From assembly GCF_900496995.4 (NCBI RefSeq), contig NC_044009.1:35611505-35675504 (forward strand): a stretch of DNA of 64,000 nt, written 5' to 3'. How positions within the stretch are numbered: position 1 is the stretch's first letter; each line of letters opens with the position of its first letter. The stretch comes from Aquila chrysaetos chrysaetos (Eukaryota > Chordata > Aves > Accipitriformes > Accipitridae). The notes under the pieces are model-generated. The model saw only the letters and a program-made list of their open reading frames with translations. It searched no databases and was not told the origin of the DNA. The translations under genes and the position numbers were made by a program. Shown here piece after piece: positions 1-12,129 of the stretch.

Positions 1-159
1 CAGCCCCTCTCAGCAGCTCCGAGCCGCCGCTTCCCTCTTGTCTCACTAGTCGATCGTCTCCTTGTGCCTTCGCTTATCAGCACAAATACAGCTGTCAAAA
101 ACCCCTCTCTCTCCTCTCCCTCGCTCTGTCTCTCTGCCTCTCTCCTTCGCTCCTCTCTG

Positions 160-298
160 GTTAAGACCCCAGCAGATACAGGCAGCATTTAGGCATCATG
201 TGCTAATAAAATCCAGGGAATACTTAATAATTCAAGACATGTCAACATTATTTCATCGTCAAATAAAGAGCGAGCGCCAGAGAAAAGAGGCAGCGTGA
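160..298. promoter_or_regulatory. AT-rich islet, candidate conserved non-coding element
   Basis: An abrupt AT-rich, low-CpG stretch beside the CpG island. It contains CTAATAAAAT, ACTTAATAATTC and TCAAATAAAG. It has no open frame of interest and no repeat structure. The sharp composition change is what one expects of a conserved regulatory element or untranslated leader, but I cannot test conservation. Confidence 0.3.
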
Positions 299-404
299 AG
301 GGCCCCGGCGCCTCCGGGGCAGGGAGCCGCGCTGTGCCCTCTCCCCAGCCCCGGCTCCCAAGTGCTGCCGGAGCCACTTGTTTGAATGGCTCGGGAGCTG
401 CCGG

Positions 405-566
405 GGCCGTACCGAGCCGTGCCGTGCCGTGCCGAGCGGAACGGAGCCGCGCCGAGCCGCGCCGTGCGATGCCGAGCCGCGCCGCTCTGCTCCGCGCCCC
501 GCCGTGCGATGCTGAGCCGAGCCGAGCCGAGCCGAGCCGAGCCGTGCCGTGCCGTGCCGTGCCGAA
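405..566. repeat. GCCGT/GCCGA pentanucleotide tandem repeat
   Basis: Repeated 5-mers GCCGT, GCCGA and GCCGC run through this stretch. The cleanest parts are a run of GCCGA near 516-540 followed by a run of GCCGT near 541-564. Imperfect units and single-base changes dominate the left half. It lies inside the CpG island and directly precedes the (CCG)n run. Confidence 0.8.
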
Positions 567-591
567 GCGGGCGGGGCACGGAGCCTGCCCC

Positions 592-645
<54 letters not shown>
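592..645. repeat. (CCG)18 trinucleotide microsatellite
   Basis: Eighteen uninterrupted CCG units (CGG on the minus strand). It sits in the middle of the CpG island, so on a leftward transcript it would be a CGG repeat in or near a 5' leader, the same arrangement as FMR1-type repeats. There is no AGG-type interruption in this copy. Confidence 0.95.
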
Positions 646-646
<1 letters not shown>

Positions 647-3539
647 GCTGGCCGCCTCGCCCCGCCGTGCCCCGCCGGCCCGTGCGCCCCGGGGCAGAGC
701 GCGGCTCGGCTCGGCGCGGCGCGGCGCGGCTCGGCGGGGGCGGGCAGCCTGCGGGCAGCTCGCCCGGCGGCCCCCTCCTGCTCGCCCGCCTGCGGACTCC
801 TCCTGCCTCGGCGGCTCCCTGGCCGTTAACCGCCTCCCTGCCACGGCCCGCCGCGCCCTAAGTCGGCGGGCGCCGAGCCCCGTCGGTCGCGGTCGCGGTC
901 CCGGTGCCGGTCCCGGCCCCGGCCCCGCCGAGACCCGGCCGACAAGCCGCCGCCGGAGCGGGGCTGAAGACGGGGCGCCGGGGGTGCATGGGGGGCCCCG
1001 TGCTCCCTCGGTGCCCCGGAGCCGGGAGGGCGGCAGCACCGCCAGCCACCCCTCCGTGTCCGCCGCCCCCTTCCCCGCTGCGCTTGCTGTGCGCCCGGGC
1101 TGGGCTCCCCCAGCTTCTTCATTTCTGCCCCCCACCCCGCTTTGTGCTGCGCGCTGGGCTCCGCGTTTCCCCACGGCAGCGCGCGAGAAGTGGGGGTCAC
1201 CGCAGGCAGTGACCGGCTCTGATAGAAAGGCTGAGCCGGGGTCACCCTCACCCTCTCCTGCCCTGCTGAGCCCCTGCCCCTCCTCGGGTCTGGCTCTGCT
1301 CCCTCCACGGCACGCTCGCACCCACCCCTGTGCACAGCCCCACGCCGGACTCGGCTCCCGTGGCAGCACTGGGGGAAGCAGGGTGTCCTCCTGCCCCATC
1401 CTGCCCACAGCAGCGGGGCTCTGCCTTCATTGCTCAGCGGGATCAGAGCTGTGATGAGGTTATGGGTTCACCCTGCGGCACCGACCACAGAGCCACTCGC
1501 CGCCTGGATCTGGCCGCTCCCCACGCACAGCACCTTCTGCCAGCAAGTCATGATCTCTCCCAGCTCCCTGCCTCAGTTTCCCCAGCTGGTGACAGAGGGT
1601 TAGCGATGCTAGAAAGGCCGAGCCCGACCCCTCACCCACAAGTCAAGCAACCCTCTGCGACCCTGCCCAGTGGCACAGTGGTGGGGGAAACACCAGCTCC
1701 CTGCCTCCAGAACAAGCCCAGCACCAGGCACCCCCCCTACCTCCCCCCGGAGATGTGGCTCTGCTGGGGAGGTGCGTGCCTGGCTGGGAAGCCGGGGTCC
1801 CTGGAGGACAAGTGATGAGACAGCCGCCCATGAGCTCGACAAGAGGCCTCGCCTCTCCCCGGGGACTGCGCCGCAGGTCAGCGTGACCTTCACTGTGCTG
1901 CCGATGCCAACGGCAAAGCTTTCCCCAGTCGTCCGGCAAGCGCACACACATCTTCAATCTTCCCATCGATCTGTGCATGGCACACATGTTCCTGCCTCTG
2001 TGTGGGTCAATACGGCATGATAGGCTGCCTCCGGCAGGGAGCACGCACGGTCCCAGCTACCCGCTTCTCCCTGCCCAGGGGATGCAGCATGCGTGTGCCA
2101 GCCCCGCATCCCCGGCTCGGAGAGACACGGCGGGGAGCGGGCTGGGCAGGTGGTCCGAGCGCCACCGTCACCACGGGTGGCCCCAGCCACACAGCCACAA
2201 GCCCCAGGCTGCTTCCGCGGGGCTGCTTGGCCCTGCAGGGGATGCTTGGCCCTGGAAAGACTGTGGGCAGCAAGGGCCTGACCCATGGCAAGGAGGTTCT
2301 GGGGTGCAAGACAGTGGCCGGCATTCGGTCTTTGGTCTGCAGAGCCTGGTACGGAGTCCCTGCCTGCGTCTCAGTGCCATGGTGGCGAGGAGCACGAGGG
2401 CACAGAGGATCTGCCAGGCAAGTCCACCCCGTAAGCGCAGATCCTGAGGTACGGGGCAAACTGAGCTGTTGTGAGTGTGAGACCGGCAGGAGCCCCATGT
2501 CCTCTGCGTGCTGGACAGTCATGGCACGGGAGCAGGACTACCTCTCAGCTCCCTGCATGGCCCCCACACCACGGGGACCATAGACCTCTGCTCTCTCTGG
2601 GCATCTCCTGCTCCATTAGCAACTGCCACCTGGGCTGGGGACACCTCTTGGCACCCTCCCCACAGCATGGTCCCCTCCTGTGCCACTGAAGAGATGGATG
2701 GGTCCTCTCCTCCCTTCTCTCCTGCCTCTCCCCTGCTGTGCCCTGGTCCTGCCTGGCCACCCAGCAAGGGCAGATGGGTGCTGGGGGCTCATCCCCTTGC
2801 AGGATCACCCAAGGCACGGAGCTGAAGTGCAGCCAGGCTGGATTGGGATCAAGCTCTGCCCAAGTGAGCGGCACCCAAGGCACAAGCCCCAACCCCAGCT
2901 GCAGCTGCAGGCCTCCTGCAAGCCACAGAGCAGGGAGGGCTGTGGCTTCATGGCCACCAGCACCCGGGGAGAAGGCACACCAGGAGAGACGCTGGGCCGG
3001 AGGGGCAGGGAGCAGGGAAGCAGCATGGCTGGGATGGGAGGCAGCAGGGCTCGGGGACTGCTTTCTCCTGGGACCAGACAAGGCAGCGAGCATAGCACCA
3101 GCTGGGAAGGGCCAGTGCTGCCACTTGGCAGCATGTCTGCAGCTCAGTGTTCTGCACCGGAGCCTCCCACCTGTGGCTGAGCACGGCACGCCTGCGCACA
3201 GGGGGCACGAGGCCACGAGGAGGGACTGCAGCATGCAGCGGGGCTTGCCTGCCCCTCCGCCCGGCCACGAGCAGCTGCAGAGCCCGTCTGCCCGCTGATG
3301 CTCCCACAGCCAGCCCTTGGGTTTGAAGCTAACGACCGGGAGAAGCCCGATGCCCTGGGCTCCAGAGTGCTGACTTCACTAGCCACCGTGCAGGACAGGA
3401 GACCCAGCTGAGGGCTCGGCGGCAGATCGGGAAATGGGGGTCCCCCCTGCTCGCCCCCGCGCCCCCAGCCCGGGGGGAAGCTGAGCGGCGGGGGCTTGGC
3501 GCAGGGCCCACGTGCTACGCTCAGATGATGGGGGGAGGC

Positions 3540-3640
3540 TGCGAGCGCCGGGGAAGACAGGACTGGAATTCGAAATGATGTTGACAAATCGGAGAAATGG
3601 CCTGAAAACAATCAGATCCAATTCAAAAGGACAAGCGCCA
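3540..3640. promoter_or_regulatory. AT-rich islet, candidate conserved element
   Basis: Short AT-rich block (GAATTCGAAATGATGTTGAC, then AAAACAATCAGATCCAATTC) inside GC-rich DNA. There is no repeat and no coding pattern. It is called only from composition and motif appearance. Confidence 0.25.
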
Positions 3641-4954
3641 AGAGCTGGGCTTGGGCGGGAAGCAAATCTGCCCAGCGAGCAGAGGGCAAGCGGCTGGAGG
3701 GCAGGGCTGCCGAGCGGGCAGGAGGGCAGGGCAGAGCCCCGGCTCAGGAGCGGGCAGCAGCGTCGGCTTGTCCGAGTTTAACACTGAAACCCAGGACAGT
3801 CCCAGGCAGATAAACAAGGCATGCAGAGGGTCGGAAACCCAGGCAGGACACGCTGTGCAGGTGAGGTTATCTGTGCTTGCAGAAGCTGCACTTCCAGGTG
3901 CACAGCAGCCAGGAGCTAGGAAAAAACAGAAGCCTCCTTCATCCGGGATATGGGATCTGCCAGCGTAATATGGGATGTCTGGCTGCCCCGCAACTGCACT
4001 GAGCTTGGTGGAAAGGAGGACGTTGCTCAGGGCTGTGTGAGAAGGAGCATCATTCACCAGGCATCTGAACTACTTGCTGGCAGCGAGGCCTCGGCGGGAG
4101 CCCTGTGCCTGGTCTGGGACCAAACGTCAAGAAAAATCCGGACTAATTGGAAAGAGTAGAGAGGTTGGCAATAACAGGGAGCAGTGCTGGAGACTGGCTG
4201 GAGGCACTGGAGGTTTGGGTGAGAGCAGAGGAGGCTAAAAGGCTGCATCCGTAGACAAAATAACTGCTGTGAGCACAGAAGGAGGGGGCTTTCTAGAGCA
4301 TCAGGGCCCTGACACACCATGGAAGACAGCAGGGGTTAGGTGGAGCCTCCACGGAGGAGAAGCTGGCCCACAGGCTGGAGGGGTGCTTGGTGGGACTGAT
4401 TCTGCCATGGTGCCCTCCAGCAACCTCGTGATGATTCATCCCTCCAAGACACAGACACTGCCTGTTTCTATTCTCAGGCCGATCCGGGTGAGGGTTTGGT
4501 TACCATTTCCCTGTCTTGCCACGGAGCCAATGGATCGACTCTTCGCTGTACCAGCACCCGACCTCCCACCACGCTCCGGCACCGGAGTTGTGCCGCGGCA
4601 GTGAGCCCACCCTCCTGGCCACCCTGCGGGGCTGCAGCTCCTCAGCACGGGCACAAGGGATCAGCCCGAGGGCACCAAAAGGTGCCGTGGCCAGGGCAGC
4701 CCGGCCGGGTGGGGGACACAGGTGACGGGACAGTTGCAGCCCGGGGCAAGTAGCGGGCACCTGCCCGAGGGGAGACCCCCAGCACGCAGTCCCCACCTGA
4801 TGCCCTGCTAGTCCAGGACCCAGATCCTGCTTGCTGGGCAGTTCTGCCACCAGCCCAAGCCCATAAGCTGGCTGCCGTGCCTTCCTCGCCAGCTCCACGT
4901 GCTCCAGAGCCAGCGCTGGCTGCAGCCCTGTGCCCGGAGGGAAGTGGATCTGGG

Positions 4955-5000
4955 GCGATCATTAATTTTGATCTAATTGAAGGAAACGTGACTGCGGAGC
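4955..5000. promoter_or_regulatory. AT-rich islet with ATTAATTTTGATCTAATTGA
   Basis: A compact block in GC-rich sequence with a TTTGAT TCF/LEF-like core flanked by two homeodomain-type ATTA/TAAT cores (4968-4982). Candidate enhancer core; composition only. Confidence 0.3.
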
Positions 5001-5611
5001 CCAGCTGGCCGCAGAGCTCGACTCTGCCTCGCACCAGTCGGATCCTCCGAGACCTTTGCAAACACGTCGGCTTAACAAGCGCAGCCTCCTTCCCCGGCCT
5101 CCCCGGCACGCTGCCGGCGCCTGCCTGGCAGGTTGGGCTCCACAGCGAGTGCCTCGGCTGTGGGGAGATGTGGGATGACAAGATGTCCACTCCAATTACG
5201 GGAGAGCAGGGCTGGCAACGGTGTGATGAGCATGCCGGGCATTACCCCCCACCGTGAAGCCGGCCGTGGGGCGGCCACGGAGGCAGTAATGTCGCTTGCG
5301 CCCCACTCACCGAAACCTCCACACCATCCTCCTGTGCCTGCGGGGAGCGGCGGGGCTGGGAACGGCGGGCAGGGAGCCGTATGCACCAGGGCAGGGAGCG
5401 GAGCCATCACTACGAACACCGTTACCAGCCACGTGGTGCTGGGATGGGGAGGATGGCAGCTCCGGCACCGCAGACCAGCCTCGCTGGTGGCCCTGGTCGC
5501 CTGGGCAGGCAGTGGCTGGGCTCTCCCACGTGCGGGGAGCCGCTCCCCAGTTTAGCCCCCGGCGGCAGATGACACGTCTGCCAGGGCCGGCAGATGCATT
5601 GGCGATGCAGC

Positions 5612-5786
5612 ACCCCATTAACGCACTGACCCCATTTACGTAAACTACCCCCATTAAACACAATACCTTATTAAATGCTTTACCCCAATTAAGTGCAATA
5701 CCTTAATTAATGCAACACCCCAATTAAGGACAACACTCCCATTCAATTTATTCCTTCATTAAGCGCAAAACCTCAATTACAGTCTC
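5612..5786. repeat. 17-18 bp tandem repeat, about ten units, with ATTA cores
   Basis: Ten consecutive units of 17 or 18 bases, consensus close to ACCCCAATTAAGTGCAAT. Unit starts are recognisable as ACCCC, ACCTT, ACTCC or ACCTC, followed by A/T-rich ATTAA and a variable GCAA-type end. Units differ from each other by several bases, so the array is old. Each unit carries a homeodomain-like ATTA/TAAT core. No coding potential. Flanks are GC-rich unique sequence on both sides, so the array stands out sharply in composition. Confidence 0.85.
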
Positions 5787-7124
5787 TTTTGTAAGCTGTG
5801 TGCATGAGCTCGCACAAGGTGCCCTGGACACCTTTTGCTGTTGCCAGAAAAACAAAAACAATGCTGGGCTTATGTGGCTTTTGGGGTCCTACCTCCAGGA
5901 ATTTAAGGACTGGGTTTCAGTAGAATCTGGGTGTCGGAGCATCCGCCATGGCTGAGAGGACAATATCTGCCTGCATCAGAGCCGGGTTAGATCCCATGGA
6001 CTCTCAATGGGATAATGGGTCAAATCCCAGCCTGGTTCATAGGAGAAAAGGGTCTGTGCTGGGCCCGGGCTGATTCCATGGTATTTAACCCCAGGGAGCA
6101 GCTGAGACCTTGCTGGTTGCCCTCCTGACTTCCTCCACTCAGAGATGCTCAGCTGTGCCCCCATCCCAGCCAGCCCCAGGCCCCCTGCCCGAGGAAAGGC
6201 ATGGGCTGCCCACCCGTGCACAGCAGCCCCTGCTCCTGGTCTCCAACTGAGACACCTGATGTACCATGGATTTGCACTGCCTTGGCTCTGCCAGGCGGAA
6301 AGCAAGAGGAGCAGCAGCGACTGGCATCCCCTGTCCGTGTTCTGCTCTGACCCTGTCAGTACAAACGACACCTAAACTGAGCCATCCACTTGATTGCACC
6401 ACACAAACATCCTTGTGGAGAGGAAACACATCTAAAAGCCTCCCAAATCCATGGAGAAGAGCAAAGCAGAGCCCCCTTCCCAGCAGGATGGGTGCACGTT
6501 TCAGCACAGAGGGTGTTCAGCACCCCAGGAGGATGCTCAGCCCAGCACCTATCTCGAGGCTCTGGGTCCGGCAGTGCTCGCTGGCCCATGATCGGCAGGA
6601 GGTCAGGCTCAGCTAATGCTGCCCTCCAGTCCTGAGCGGGAGGAGCGGAGGAAATGGCCTTACCGCCCTCAGAGCATCCCCTGCGGCTGGAAAGGCCGTC
6701 GCAGACGTGACCAGAGAGTGGCTGTGTGGCAGCAGCAGCCCAGGCTCTGAGCACGGGGCGCTGGGGTGAGCACAGTCCTTCCTGTCCTCAGCGCTGTTGG
6801 GAAGGGGAAGGCGTCCTGGGAGCCATCGCTGCAGCGTGCAGAGACACTCGTTTGGTTTTATAGCCTTTTATTGCTGCAGCTGGTTGATCCTCCCTGGTCT
6901 CTGCCATCTTGAGGAGGGCAGCCGGGCAGGCTGGCACGGTGGCCGTGCTGTGCCGAGCAGCTCGGCGGCAGGGCACATGCCTCGGGTGCTGCTGGGCTTG
7001 CACCACTAGTGAAAGCACCAGCATGGCAGGGAAACTGGGCACAGCACCCTGCTGGGACATTCCCCAGTGCTATCCCCGCATAGCCCCTCTGCCCGCAGCA
7101 TGAGTCCCCCCCCCTCCACCACTT

Positions 7125-7250
7125 GTCACCTGCCTGGTGGTTTATAAAACTTTAAAGCTAATGGTGTAATAAACTCCAATAATGATATTGCAGCTGCACC
7201 GGGGCACCCTGGGATGAATACATTATGGGAGCTGCAGCAGATAGGCAGGG
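7125..7250. promoter_or_regulatory. AT-rich islet, candidate conserved element
   Basis: Contains TTTATAAAACTTTAAAGC, CTAATGGTGTAATAAACTCC and AATAATGATATTGCAGC. It has several ATTA-type cores and is bounded by GC-rich DNA. It has no repeat or coding pattern. Confidence 0.35.
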
Positions 7251-8949
7251 AGGGCAGCATTGGGGCTGGGAGATGCTCCGGCCAGCACTGCGGGAGACGG
7301 TCAAGCCTCCCCTGGCCCCCGTGAGCAGGGCACCGCCTGCTTCGCTCCCTCCCAAGCGACAACCGAGCAAAGGCGACCAGAGGGTGGGCAGCCCACCTTG
7401 GCCACAGTCCTCCCTGATCATAAGCCAGGCCAGGAGACCTCCAGGGGAAAAGGAGTTGGGGGGAACACGAGCCCCTAAGGCAGCCTACCACCAGTTTCTG
7501 ACTCATGGGCAGGGGATGCTCGGATGGACGAACTGGGCTGAGCCTGGGGGTCCCCCCTACTTCCAGCATTGGGAGGTCCCCACAGCACTGGGCTCCTTGC
7601 TGGGGTGAGCCCTGGACACCGTGTGCAGCCCCTGAGCACCGGCCGGGTGTCCCTGTCCTGCCTGGACAGCGCCAGCCCCGGCACACACCCGTCAGGGCTG
7701 GCGTGCCGGTGCGCACAGCTGCATGTGTGGGTAGGGGTGCTCTTGAACACAGCTGTACAGGCACAGCTGGCACAGCTGGGGGAGCATCTCATAGCCCAGG
7801 GGACATGCCCAGAGCTGTGCTACCCCAGAGAGGCAGGGTGCAGATGGGTGCAGCCTTGCTGCGGTGCACGGGGAGGATGAGACCCCCATCCCACGCCAAA
7901 CAGACCTGGTCCTGCACCAAGGAGCACGTCTCTCCTGCGCTGGCATGGGAGCAGAAAGGTGTTGGATGCTGCAGGGCTGGAGACCGGCGCAACAGCGGCA
8001 GGGAGCCCATCACCAGGCTCTCTAGGCACCTCTGGAGAGGTGCAGCCTGTGAGTAGCCCCAGCGCAGGGCACGGGTAATGCTGGCACCCCAGCAGCACCT
8101 GCACCAGGCAGCAGGGCTGGTACCCACCCACCACGGCCCCTCCATCTTGGCCCTGGCCCCAAGGGATGCGAGGAGCCAGATGGGAGCATGCCCAGCCAGC
8201 GGAGCGTGTGGATCCGCTCTTCATGCTCCGAGAGACATCGCTCAGCTGCTCCCTCACGCTCAGCTGTGCCTGCAGGCCCTGTCCTGCTCCATCCCCTGCA
8301 GCCACCGGCACCCGGTGCCCAGGCAGTGCCCTCCTGCTCCTCCCGGCCCTGGACCGCTCCTCCTGCCCCATCCGCAGCGCTTTGCCCAGGCGGCTCCTGC
8401 CTCCCCCTTGCCTTTCCTAAAAACAACAGAGCCATAAACTGCCGGCAGAGCTGCCTCAGCGCAGCAATAGGGCTGAGGTTTTAAATGCACCCAAGTCAGG
8501 AGATTGGAAGTTATGGGTCCCCGAGCAGCTGTAGCTCAGCCGCATGGTGCCCATGACGGCCCCGTGCGTGCACAGCCGTCGTGCCGTGGGCAAGGGGCAG
8601 AGTTAGCGTTGCCATGGGAACCATCGCTCCCCATTTTCTGACATCTGCGTGATTAAAACCACAACCTTAATGCCACGGCCCCACCAACGGCATGTGCGGC
8701 GGGGGCACCCTGCCTGCTCCCCCCGGCTGCCGGGCGAAGGGGCTGGGAGCCAAGCCCAGGACTGCCCCTGCCCTTTGGTGGGTGGTGGAGAGGCGGTGGC
8801 CGGACTGGGTCCGCAGCGGGGAGCAGTAATTTGGAGGAGGCCGCTGGGAAGTCCCAATGCAAGCCCCACGGCCCCGCTCCTGGGGCTGGGATCCAGCCCG
8901 GCGGCAGGGCCCGGGGCCGAGCGCACCGTGGGCACGGCGCACAGCTGGC

Positions 8950-10757
8950 CGCCAAGCACACCGCATCAATCAGGCCCAGCATGGGCCGCGAGTGCTGACG
9001 GCACGGCGGGTACCGCCTGCTGCGGAGCACATGGCTAACAACAAACACGCCGCGTGTGCCATGCCAGCCGCCGCGGAGCTGGGCACCTTCAGCTCCCCGT
9101 GTGCTGCGAACGCCAGGCACGCCGCTGGCACCGCGTGCGGAGCATGCTGCAAACACCTAACACCTCGCTGGGCTTCATCCTGAGCACGCTGCGAGTAGGG
9201 CAAGCGCCCAACTGCTCAGCGTCCTGGAAGCGTCGACCCCAAATGTGAGCTGTGCCATTGCAAACGCAACACTTCCAGGCACCAAGCGCCAGCTCCCTGC
9301 AGGCAGGCGGCCGATGCTGAGCACTGAGGGCACTGACAGGGCCACATGTGCCACAGGCACTGAAAACTGTGCTGTGAACATGGGATGCGCAGCAGGCTGC
9401 GAGTGCTGAGTGTGCTGCCGAGCGAGCCTCGGCGGGGAAAGCACGGACTGATGGCACTGCTAATGCGAGAGCCGCTGCTAGCAGTGCACACAGAGCATGC
9501 TGCAACTCCAAAGCGGGCTGGCATCTGGCACTGAGTGCAGGCTAAATAGCAGAAAAACGACTAATGCTGTGCAGCAAGCTCTGCAAATAGCAAAAGCATC
9601 AGGAAGCTTGTACCAACCACACCATGGGCTGCCATCGCAAAGCACACAGCAAGCAGCGCATCAGGCACTGGGGGCTGGATGCAGGGCAAGCAGCAAGCAT
9701 GCACACCTGCGGGAGCGAGCATGGAGTGCGCGGGCACAGGGAGCATGCTGCGGGTGCTGCAGGCTGAGCCCACTGCAAGCACTGCATGCCGCACTGGTGC
9801 TGAGCACCGGCCGCAGTGCCAGAAGTCTGCTGTGAACACTGATCACACCACAGGAACCAAAACACTGAGCACACCACAGAGAACGGGCCGGTGCGAGCAC
9901 TGACTACGCTGCAAATGCCAAATTTAACAGGCGCCGGGCACACCTTGAATACGAAACGCTGCCTGCGGAGATTGCTGAGTGTTTGGCAAACACGAAACCA
10001 CAGCTGACACCAAATGCTGAAGGCGCTGCAAACATCAGCAGTGGCGGGTCCCACACCTGGAGCACACTGTGTGTGCCGAGGGCTGCAGACACTGAGTGCG
10101 AGCACTGTGCAAATAACAGCGATGCCACAGGTATTAAGTGCTGAGCACTCTGCAATTATCAAGCAAACTGTGGGCATCAAGTGCTGCACACACCACGACT
10201 GCAAACACACTGCAGGCACCAATTTGACAAATACGCTCCTGATAACAAGCATGTGGCTGGTGCTGAGCATGCCGAAAAGAGCGTGCGAGTGTGGGTACAG
10301 AGTGCCACAGGCTATTGCACACACCAAACCTGGCACGGGCACTGGAAATGCTGCATACATCAGCTCCGACATTGTGTGCGTTGCAAATACCCAACATAGC
10401 ATGGGCGCTGAATGCCAACCACATGCTTCTCTGGCTCCTTGTTATGATGTGCTGCGCTATAAATAGGAAATGTGCCAAGGCACCACCCTCTAAATGCATT
10501 GCAAGCACCAAATGGACGCAGGCGCCAGGCACCCCCATGCTGACCACCGAGAGCTGGGCATGCTGCAACCGGCCCTCTTCCAACGCCTACCTCAAAGCCC
10601 GCTGCAAAGAGCAGCTCCCCTCAGGCACCGCGTGCTCTGCACACACGAGACTTGGTGGCGGCACCAAACGCTGGCACGCCGCGTGTCACAAACCTGCCCC
10701 GGCTGTGTGACAGCAACCCAGCAAGCTGCTTGCGGCCGGCGCTGAGCACGCTGCAAG
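8950..10757. repeat. Degenerate minisatellite, unit about 40 bp
   Basis: About 1.8 kb built from diverged units of roughly 36-47 bases. The recurrent core is close to GAGCACGCTGCAAACACCA, separated by a G/C-richer spacer often reading GGCACCAAGTGCT. Recognisable cores occur near 9140, 9182, 9493, 9743, 9901, 10022, 10097, 10143, 10195, 10264, 10345, 10376, 10491, 10556 and 10743. Spacing is near 40 or multiples of it. Divergence between units is high. The array opens a 267-codon frame on the minus strand (9599-10402), rich in Cys and His, which I treat as a by-product of the repeat and not as a gene. Confidence 0.8.
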
Positions 10758-10879
10758 GGGGATGAAGGCAGCCCTGCCGGCCCCACGTATCCCCCACCCC
10801 CGGGTGCGTGGGGTCCCGCCTGTCTCTCGGGGAGCGACAGCCGTGCAGGAGGGCCGGTGGTGCGGCGCGTGCCGGTGTG

Positions 10880-11000
10880 CTCAGGGCCTGTTATTTCATT
10901 TTCACTTGTCCCATCCCATTAGCACAGCTGTCTGCCACCAGAGAAGGGAAAATTGATGCTAAACGGGATATCAATTTATCATGGAGTGTGTCACCCGCCG
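10880..11000. promoter_or_regulatory. AT-rich islet, candidate conserved element
   Basis: Begins just after the minisatellite. It contains TTATTTCATTTTCACTTGTC, CCCATTAGCACAGCTGTC (an E-box CAGCTG beside an ATTA core) and ATATCAATTTATCATGG. Candidate enhancer by composition and motif density only. Confidence 0.35.
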
Positions 11001-12129
11001 CACGGCTCTGCCAGCCGAGCAGCAGAGACGCGCTGCACCAGCCAAGCAGCACCTGTAATTAACAGCTCGTCAGCCTCCCCCGCGCGCTGCAGCCTGGGCA
11101 CCAGCTGGCTGGTGCGGCGCGGGGAATCCCAGCTGCGGTGCCACCCTCCGCCCCCGGCCGGGACCCCAGCGTCCCTCCTCGGGGGCCGCGTGTGCCCCAC
11201 CTCCCACCCCTCTGCCAGGGACGGAGGCAGCCGGTGGGTCGCACATGGGTACGCCGGGGTTGCCAGCCCACGGGGTGCTTGGAGAGAGAGGTGTGTCCCC
11301 TGTCCCAGCCCTGCCTCAGCCGTGTGTCCCCCCCACCCCGATCCCTTGCTGCTGAGGTGTCCCGGCACAAGGCAGAGCCATAACTCATGGGGTGACGGTG
11401 CCCAGTGAGTAACGAGCCGGGAGCCCGGCTCCTGGGCGTGAGTTATGGCCGCTGCCTGCGCTCAGTGAGACATCAATCCCGGCGGGCAGCGGGGATGGAA
11501 ACGTAGCGTTCAGCGTGCCGGGAAGGGGCTGCAGGATGGGCCATCAATCCTGGGCAGCGGGGTGGAATGCCAGCACAGGCAGCGAGCGGGCGCGGCTGGA
11601 GGGTACCCACTGGGGACACCCCTGCCCGTGTTCCCATGTCCAGCCCACGTCCCCCTGGGTGCCCCCAGCCCCAGGGCGAATGCAGGCTGTTGTGCCCAGC
11701 CCACACCAGGAAGGACGTGGCAGATATGGCTTCTCCCTGCCCTGGGGGTGCCGGTGGCCATTCTCTGGGAAAGGTGGGAGCAGGAAGGAGGGAAGGGGCC
11801 ACCGGGACAGCCTGGCACAGAGCCAGGAACGGGGTCCCAACCTGGCGCCGGCAAAATCTCCAAAGGGTTTTGCATGAGCAAAACCTCTCCACCCCTGCTA
11901 CTCCGGGCTGCTCAGCGGTGCCCCCACCTTCCCCCAATGCCCCTGCCATTCAGGGGTGCTGCAGCTGTGTGGCCCCTTCCCTACCGTGCCCGGGCAGGAG
12001 CAGGACAAAACCCCTGCCCAGCCGCGGTCGGGCACTGCCACCCCCTGCCCTGCACCCAGCGTGCCCGGGCTGTGCGGCAGTGGTGCGGCGGGCAGCCGGC
12101 GGGAGGGAGCGGGCGAGCGGGGCGGCCAG

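Larger units (their letters stand above)
300..1250. promoter_or_regulatory. CpG island, putative promoter
   Basis: About 950 bases of very high GC with dense CpG, containing a pentanucleotide repeat tract and an uninterrupted (CCG)18. Long reading frames on both strands here are artefacts of low stop-codon frequency. CpG islands of this kind normally mark promoters and first exons. The nearest gene known to be transcribed leftward through here is the ASIC gene whose first coding exon lies at 36 kb. The island may therefore be a second ASIC4 promoter whose coding exon is just left of the window. That assignment is inference: no coding exon is visible between position 1 and the island. On the minus strand bases 98-165 are a GA-rich tract, as in many 5' leaders. 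Confidence 0.55.

Noticed and set aside
248-1454. Overlapping long open frames on both strands (386 codons minus, 301 codons plus)
   Set aside because: They cover the CpG island and the CCG/pentamer repeats. Poly-Ala and poly-Pro stretches come from the repeat. No homology or splice pattern.
9599-10402. 267-codon Cys-rich open frame on the minus strand
   Set aside because: It runs through the degenerate 40 bp repeat. The recurring Cys/His pattern is produced by the repeat unit, and no family is recognisable.
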